A stretch of 33,961 bases of DNA from an uncultured Acidimicrobiales bacterium (GTDB lineage Bacteria > Actinomycetota > Acidimicrobiia > Acidimicrobiales > CADCSY01): the NCBI GenBank assembly GCA_902805555.1, contig CADCSY010000009.1:1-33961 (forward strand). Reading direction: 5' to 3'. Below, one piece after another: positions 30,156 to 33,961 of this stretch; position 1 is the stretch's first letter; each line of letters starts with the position of its first letter. The notes below the pieces were generated by a model. The model was given only the letters and a program-made list of their open reading frames with translations. It searched no databases and was not told the origin of the DNA. The position numbers and the translations under genes were made by a program.

Positions 30156-30853
30156 ATGCCCGGCGCCGCCGCCTCGATCGTCGTCTGGCGGAGGTAGAAC
30201 CAGTACGTCCGCCAGCGCACGTCGCCGACCGGCGGCAGGAGCGAGAGCAGGTCGCGGTACATCCACCACGTCCGGCGGAGGCCCTCGACCCGACCGAGCT
30301 TGTCCCGCTTGGTGCGGTGGTAGACGCCGCGCATCGTGCGCACGCTCATCGGGAGCCGCCCCTCGCAGAGGACCTCGTTGAGGCGGACCTCGATGGTGTA
30401 GCCGTCGAGGTGGTCCGGGGGGATCGACTCGAACACCCACCGGGGCAGGATGCGCTCCCCGGACAGCGGCGGGCAGCGCAGCACGAGCCAGTTGAGCCGC
30501 ACGCCGTAGTCGAACGCACCGATCGACATCACCGAGCGGCCGGCCAGGAACGGCTCGCAGACGGCGTCGAGGTGGGCCGCGGTGAGCTCCGTGCAGTCGG
30601 CGTCGACGAAGAGGATGGCGTCGGCGTCGCTGGCGGCCACGCCGGCGGCCATCGCCCTGGCCTTGGAGCCCGCCGACCCCCGGAGGCGCAGGACGACTGC
30701 GCCCGCCGCCTCCGCCAGGACGGCGGTGTCGTCGGTCGAGCCGTCGTCGACGACGAGCACGGTCCGCACGGCTGCGCAGCCGGCTGCCGCAGCGACGTTG
30801 GCCGCCACCGTCGGCGACTCGTCGCGCGCCGGCATCACGACGTCGACGATCAC
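30152..30853 (-). CDS. Family 2 glycosyltransferase
   Basis: A 233-residue GT-A type transferase. The N-terminus MIVDVVMPARDESPTVAANV and VLVVDDGSTDDTAVLAEAAG form the nucleotide-sugar site. AILFVDADCTELTAAHL carries the metal-binding DAD motif, and the tail includes RTMRGVYHRTKRDKLGRVEGLRRTWWMYRDLLSLLP. The ARDESPT and GSKARAM segments recall glucosyl-3-phosphoglycerate synthase-like enzymes, but the protein is shorter, so the acceptor stays open. GTG 30853 starts it. It lies between the CitE-like gene (30 bases) and livG (4-base overlap), an odd member of a transport/lyase operon. Confidence 0.85.
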   Translation of the reverse strand: MIVDVVMPARDESPTVAANVAAAAGCAAVRTVLVVDDGSTDDTAVLAEAAGAVVLRLRGSAGSKARAMAAGVAASDADAILFVDADCTELTAAHLDAVCEPFLAGRSVMSIGAFDYGVRLNWLVLRCPPLSGERILPRWVFESIPPDHLDGYTIEVRLNEVLCEGRLPMSVRTMRGVYHRTKRDKLGRVEGLRRTWWMYRDLLSLLPPVGDVRWRTYWFYLRQTTIEAAAPGM

Positions 30854-30883
30854 CGCCTGCCCCCGCCCCCCGCCGGGGCCGGG

Positions 30884-31762
30884 TCAGCCCTGCTGGAGGG
30901 CAGCGATCGCCTCGTCGAGCGCCAGCGCCCTGCGGGCGTTCTCGACGTGGAGGTTCTCGATCATCCGGCCGTTCACGCTCACCACGCCCTTGCCGGCAGC
31001 CTGCGCCGCCTGGAACGCCTCGATGATCTCCCTCGCCTGCTCGACCTCCGTCGGGCTCGGGGCGAACACGCGGTTGCACGGCTCCACCTGTGTGGGGTGG
31101 ATCAGGGTCTTGCCGTCGAAGCCGAGCTGGCGACCCTGGACGCACTCCGCCTCGAAGCCCCCCTCGTCCTTGATGTCGTTGTAGACGCCGTCGAGGATCA
31201 CCTTGCCGGCGAGGCGGGCCGCCAGCAGGCACTGCTGGAGCGCGAAGAGCATGGGCTGGCGACCCGGCACGTGCTCGGCGTGGAGCTCCTTGGCGATGTC
31301 GTTCGTGCCCATCACGAGGACGGCCAGCCGGTCGGACGCCGCTGCGATCTCCCGGGCGGCGAAGATGCCTGCCGGGGTCTCGAGCATCGCCCAGATGCGG
31401 ACGCCGGCCGGGGCGCCGGCAGCGTCGAGGCGGCGCTCGATCTCGGCGATGTCGGCAGGGCCGTCGATCTTGGGGACCAGCACGGCTGCCGCGCCGGAGG
31501 TGGCGGCGGCGGCCAGGTCGTCGGCTCCCCACTCGGTGTCGAGGCCGTTGACGCGGATGACGACCTCCCGGAGGCCGTAGCCGCCGCCCGAGGCGGCTGC
31601 GCACACCCGGTCGCGGGCCTCGGGCTTGGCATCCGGGGAGACGGCGTCCTCGAGGTCGAAGATGAGGGCGTCGGCGGGGATCCCCTTCGCCTTCTCGAGG
31701 GCCCGCTCGTTGGCGCCTGGCATGTAGAGGACGGAGCGGCGGGGGCGGAGGTCCTGTTCCAT
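30884..31762 (-). CDS. CitE-like HpcH/HpaI-family acyl-CoA lyase or thioesterase
   Basis: A 292-residue TIM-barrel protein of the CitE group. The metal and substrate residues are seen in ALIFDLEDAVSPDAKPEARD, VIRVNGLDTEWG (Arg), WAMLETPAGIFAA (Glu), VLVMGTNDIAKEL (Asp) and LDGVYNDIKDEGGF. Members cleave citramalyl-CoA or malyl-CoA, or act as (3S)-malyl-CoA thioesterase (Mcl2 of the ethylmalonyl-CoA pathway); length and context fit the last two well. ATG 31762 lies three bases after the stop of the malyl-CoA lyase gene, so they are surely co-translated. Confidence 0.85.
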   Translation of the reverse strand: MEQDLRPRRSVLYMPGANERALEKAKGIPADALIFDLEDAVSPDAKPEARDRVCAAASGGGYGLREVVIRVNGLDTEWGADDLAAAATSGAAAVLVPKIDGPADIAEIERRLDAAGAPAGVRIWAMLETPAGIFAAREIAAASDRLAVLVMGTNDIAKELHAEHVPGRQPMLFALQQCLLAARLAGKVILDGVYNDIKDEGGFEAECVQGRQLGFDGKTLIHPTQVEPCNRVFAPSPTEVEQAREIIEAFQAAQAAGKGVVSVNGRMIENLHVENARRALALDEAIAALQQG

Positions 31763-31765
31763 CGG

Positions 31766-32824
31766 TCAGCTCGCCTTCAGCTCGTAGGTGGCGGCCAGCT
31801 CGGGGTCGCGCTCGGCCAGCGCCTTCGCCAGGTCGAGGACGACCCGGCACTGCTTCACCGACGCGTCGTCCTCCATCTTCCCGTCGAGCATGACGGCACC
31901 GGTGCCGTCGCCCATGGCCTCGACCACACGGCGGGCGTGCGCCACCTCGGCGGGGGCGGGGCTGAACACGCGCTTGGCGATCTCGATCTGGGCGGGGTGG
32001 AGGCTCCACGCGCCGACGCAGCCGAGCAGGTAGGCGTTGCGGAACTGGTCCTCGCAGGCCACGACGTCCTTGATGTCACCGAAGGGCCCGTAGAACGGGA
32101 GCAGGCCGTGCATGACGCACGCGTCGACCATGCGGGAGATCGTGTAGTGCCACAGGTCCTGCTGGTACGTGGCCCGGTCGGACGTCAGGTCGTCGCCGGT
32201 GGGGTCCGCCCGGACGAGGTAGTCCGGATGGCCGCCACCGACACGGGTGGTCTTCATGCGCCTGTTGGCGGCGAGGTCGGCCGGCCCGAGCGAGAGGCCC
32301 TGCATCCGGGGCGACGCGCCGCAGATCTCCTCGACGCTGGCGACGCCCCGGGCGGTCTCGAGGATGGCGTGGATGAGGATCGGGCGCTGCAGGCCGGCCT
32401 TCGCCTCGAGCTGGGCGAGCAGGCGGTCGACGTAGTGGATGTCCTCCGGGCCCTCGACCTTGGGGATCATGATCACGTCGAGGGCATCGCCGATCTCGGT
32501 CACCGCCGCGGTCAGGTCGTCGAGCGCCCACGGGGAGTCGAGCGAGTTCACCCGGGTCCACAGCTGCGTGTCGCCCATGTCGGCGGACCTGCCGACCTCG
32601 ACGAGGCCGGCCCGGGCCGCCTCCTTGTCCGCGGCCGGGACGCCGTCCTCGAGGTTGGCGAGGAGGATGTCGACGGTGGGGGCGATGTCGGGCACCTTCG
32701 CGACCATCTTCGGGTTCGACGGCGGGAAGAAGTGGATGACCCGAGAGGGCCGGAAGGGGACCTCCCGCACCGGCTCCGGCGCCCCCAGGGCGAGCGGGCG
32801 GAAGAAGTCCTTCGGGCTGCGCAT
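31766..32824 (-). CDS. mcl: Malyl-CoA / beta-methylmalyl-CoA lyase
   Basis: A 352-residue lyase. From memory it resembles the Chloroflexus (3S)-malyl-CoA/beta-methylmalyl-CoA lyase closely and along the full length: [127 protein letters not shown] and [12 protein letters not shown]. The enzyme cleaves malyl-CoA to acetyl-CoA and glyoxylate and beta-methylmalyl-CoA to propionyl-CoA and glyoxylate. ATG 32824 matches the family N-terminus and has TAGCGT 8 bases ahead; the open frame to 33352 is antisense to the DUF222 gene. It is the first gene of the putative lyase-liv operon. Confidence 0.9.
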   Translation of the reverse strand: MRSPKDFFRPLALGAPEPVREVPFRPSRVIHFFPPSNPKMVAKVPDIAPTVDILLANLEDGVPAADKEAARAGLVEVGRSADMGDTQLWTRVNSLDSPWALDDLTAAVTEIGDALDVIMIPKVEGPEDIHYVDRLLAQLEAKAGLQRPILIHAILETARGVASVEEICGASPRMQGLSLGPADLAANRRMKTTRVGGGHPDYLVRADPTGDDLTSDRATYQQDLWHYTISRMVDACVMHGLLPFYGPFGDIKDVVACEDQFRNAYLLGCVGAWSLHPAQIEIAKRVFSPAPAEVAHARRVVEAMGDGTGAVMLDGKMEDDASVKQCRVVLDLAKALAERDPELAATYELKAS

Positions 32825-32832
32825 GGCACGGG

Positions 32833-32838
32833 ACGCTA
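32833..32838 (-). promoter_or_regulatory. Leaderless-type -10 box, probable promoter of the mcl-liv operon
   Basis: TAGCGT is followed by 8 bases and then ATG 32824 on the minus strand. Confidence 0.5.
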
Positions 32839-32900
32839 TGCGCCGCCGCAGAACCGGGTGAAGTCGAGGCCGGCGGCCCTGAGCTGTCACACCCACCGGG

Positions 32901-32906
32901 GATGAT
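32901..32906 (+). promoter_or_regulatory. Candidate -10 box for the DUF222-HNH gene
   Basis: GATGAT is followed by 6 bases and then ATG 32913. It keeps A at position 2 and T at position 6. Confidence 0.3.
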
Positions 32907-32912
32907 GGGTAC

Positions 32913-33961
32913 ATGCGTTCGACGGTCTCAGAGGTGCGGGACGAGCTTCGGGACACCCTCGCCGCCCTCGACCCCGAGGTGCTGCCAGCCGCCGCAGCCC
33001 AGCGACTCGTCAGCCTGTTCGCCGACATCGAGAAGCTCGCCGCCGCCGGCAAGGCCCTGGCGGCCCGACGGGTGGAGGAGGCGGGGGTGTGGCGCAACGG
33101 GGCGGACCGCTCCGCTGCCGACTGGCTGGCCCGCACGACCGGCACCACCACCGGCGCCGCCCGGGCAACCCTCGAGACCGGTCGCGCCGTGGCGGACCAG
33201 CCGCAGGTCGATGCCGCCCTGCGCGCCGGTGACCTCACCCTCGTGCAGGCCGAGGAGGTGACGGCGGCTGTGGCCTCCGACCCGGCTTCCGCAGGAGCGT
33301 TGTTGCATGCGGCGAGGTCGGAGACGGTGAAGGAGCTGAAGGAGAGGTGCACGCGGGTGCGGGCCGCGGCCGCCGGCGCCGAGGCGCGTCACGCCGAGCT
33401 GAACCGAACGCGGCACCTGCGCACCTGGACCACTGGTGACGGCGCTGCCCACCTCCACGTCAAGACCACGCCCGATCGGGTCGCCCGCCTCCACGCCATG
33501 CTGGTCCCGCACGTGAAGGAGGCGTTCGACATCGCCCGCAAGGCCGGTGTCAGGGAGTCGCAAGAGGCGTACGCGCATGACGCCCTCTTCCACCTCCTCC
33601 AATCCAGCAAGGGCGCGAGCATCGGTCCGGGGCGCGGGTCGGACGTCAAGACGGTCATCCGCATCGACCACACCGCATTCACCCGCGGTCAGGTCGAACC
33701 CGGTGAGACGTGCGAGATCGTCGGCGTGGGACCGATCCCCGTGTCAGTGGCCAAGGCGCTGTCCGTGGATGCGTTCTACGCAGCGGTCATCACCCGGGGG
33801 GTCGACGTCGTCAACGTCGCCCACCTCGGCCGAGCCGTCACCGCCGAGCAGCGCACCGCCCTCCAGCTCCGCGACCCCACCTGCGTCGTCCCCGGCTGCA
33901 CCACCAGCCACGGCCTCGAGATCGACCACACCACCTCAGCCACCGGCTGGGCCGACACCAG
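32913..33961 (+). CDS. DUF222 domain-containing HNH endonuclease (13E12-type, 3' partial)
   Basis: The frame runs without a stop from ATG 32913 to the window end, giving 349 residues. A helical DUF222 region ([54 protein letters not shown]) is followed by the start of an HNH nuclease motif: [20 protein letters not shown], then H at the point where the first zinc CxxxxC and the DH pair are seen. The remaining H/C ligands lie outside. This is the 13E12 repeat family, often multi-copy in actinobacteria and suspected to be mobile; its biological role is unsettled. It diverges from the mcl operon through an 88-base gap with -10 boxes both ways. Confidence 0.9.
   Translation, partial: MRSTVSEVRDELRDTLAALDPEVLPAAAAQRLVSLFADIEKLAAAGKALAARRVEEAGVWRNGADRSAADWLARTTGTTTGAARATLETGRAVADQPQVDAALRAGDLTLVQAEEVTAAVASDPASAGALLHAARSETVKELKERCTRVRAAAAGAEARHAELNRTRHLRTWTTGDGAAHLHVKTTPDRVARLHAMLVPHVKEAFDIARKAGVRESQEAYAHDALFHLLQSSKGASIGPGRGSDVKTVIRIDHTAFTRGQVEPGETCEIVGVGPIPVSVAKALSVDAFYAAVITRGVDVVNVAHLGRAVTAEQRTALQLRDPTCVVPGCTTSHGLEIDHTTSATGWADT

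Noticed and set aside
30156-32009. Continuation of the livG frame across the glycosyltransferase and lyase genes
   Set aside because: Out-of-frame shadow of three well-recognised genes; the translation is Arg/Gly/Pro-rich with no motifs.
32825-33352. Extension of the malyl-CoA lyase frame to 33352
   Set aside because: Antisense to the DUF222-HNH gene; the family's N-terminus and a -10 box place the start at 32824.

Overview
The window is very GC-rich, densely coded actinobacterial chromosome, most probably from class Acidimicrobiia (Iamia/Ilumatobacter-like). That placement is an inference. It rests on the near-identical YWLVASDGGIFAFGDA repeats joined to an AMIN-like domain at the left edge, two F420-type luciferase-like oxidoreductases, a GAF-ANTAR regulator, a DUF222-HNH protein at the right edge, frequent GTG starts, and -10 boxes placed directly in front of start codons, as expected for leaderless mRNAs. 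I see no rRNA, tRNA, CRISPR array, transposase or phage gene, and no gene-free stretch longer than 300 bases.

Layout. 1-838: 3' end of a repeat-rich surface protein. 919-5868: a double GNAT acetyltransferase, an acyl-CoA dehydrogenase and a 793-residue lipoprotein with about 13 Asp-box-like repeats. 5966-7552: an acyl-CoA dehydrogenase with a long N-terminal extension, best read as (2S)-methylsuccinyl-CoA dehydrogenase. 7568-9486: a GAF-ANTAR regulator divergent from azlCD. 9517-12507: a STAS protein, an ammonium transporter with a GlnR-like site and a strong terminator, a DedA-like membrane protein and an RsbW-type ATPase. 12604-18178: an alpha/beta hydrolase, two F420-type oxidoreductases around a thiolase/DUF35 pair with a perfect 18-bp palindrome, and a quinone-oxidoreductase-like MDR enzyme. 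18245-21264: DUF5655, MOSC and PAS-GGDEF proteins.

21426-22541 is the most striking locus. Two open frames in the same register are separated by one in-frame TGA at the redox position of a thioredoxin-fold protein (WAPY-U-GC). Directly after the TGA is a hairpin with a 6-bp perfect apical stem and a CGUGU loop, positioned as in a bacterial SECIS. I read it as one 371-residue selenoprotein. A frameshifted remnant of a carboxymuconolactone-decarboxylase-like gene lies between it and a DUF2277 gene.

23219-24657: an SDR oxidoreductase and a metallophosphoesterase. 24711-32838 looks like one leftward operon, starting at a leaderless promoter and ending at a perfect hairpin terminator. Its order is malyl-CoA/beta-methylmalyl-CoA lyase, CitE-like enzyme, family-2 glycosyltransferase, livG, livF, livH, livM and substrate-binding lipoprotein. 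Three junctions inside the liv part are filled by mini-ORFs of 6, 15 and 37 codons. Each carries the next gene's Shine-Dalgarno and ends on or beside its start codon; the 37-codon one lies in a tandem repeat. The two lyase-family enzymes plus the methylsuccinyl-CoA dehydrogenase suggest ethylmalonyl-CoA or malyl-CoA based carbon assimilation, with the transporter perhaps importing a matching organic acid. The right edge cuts a DUF222-HNH gene.
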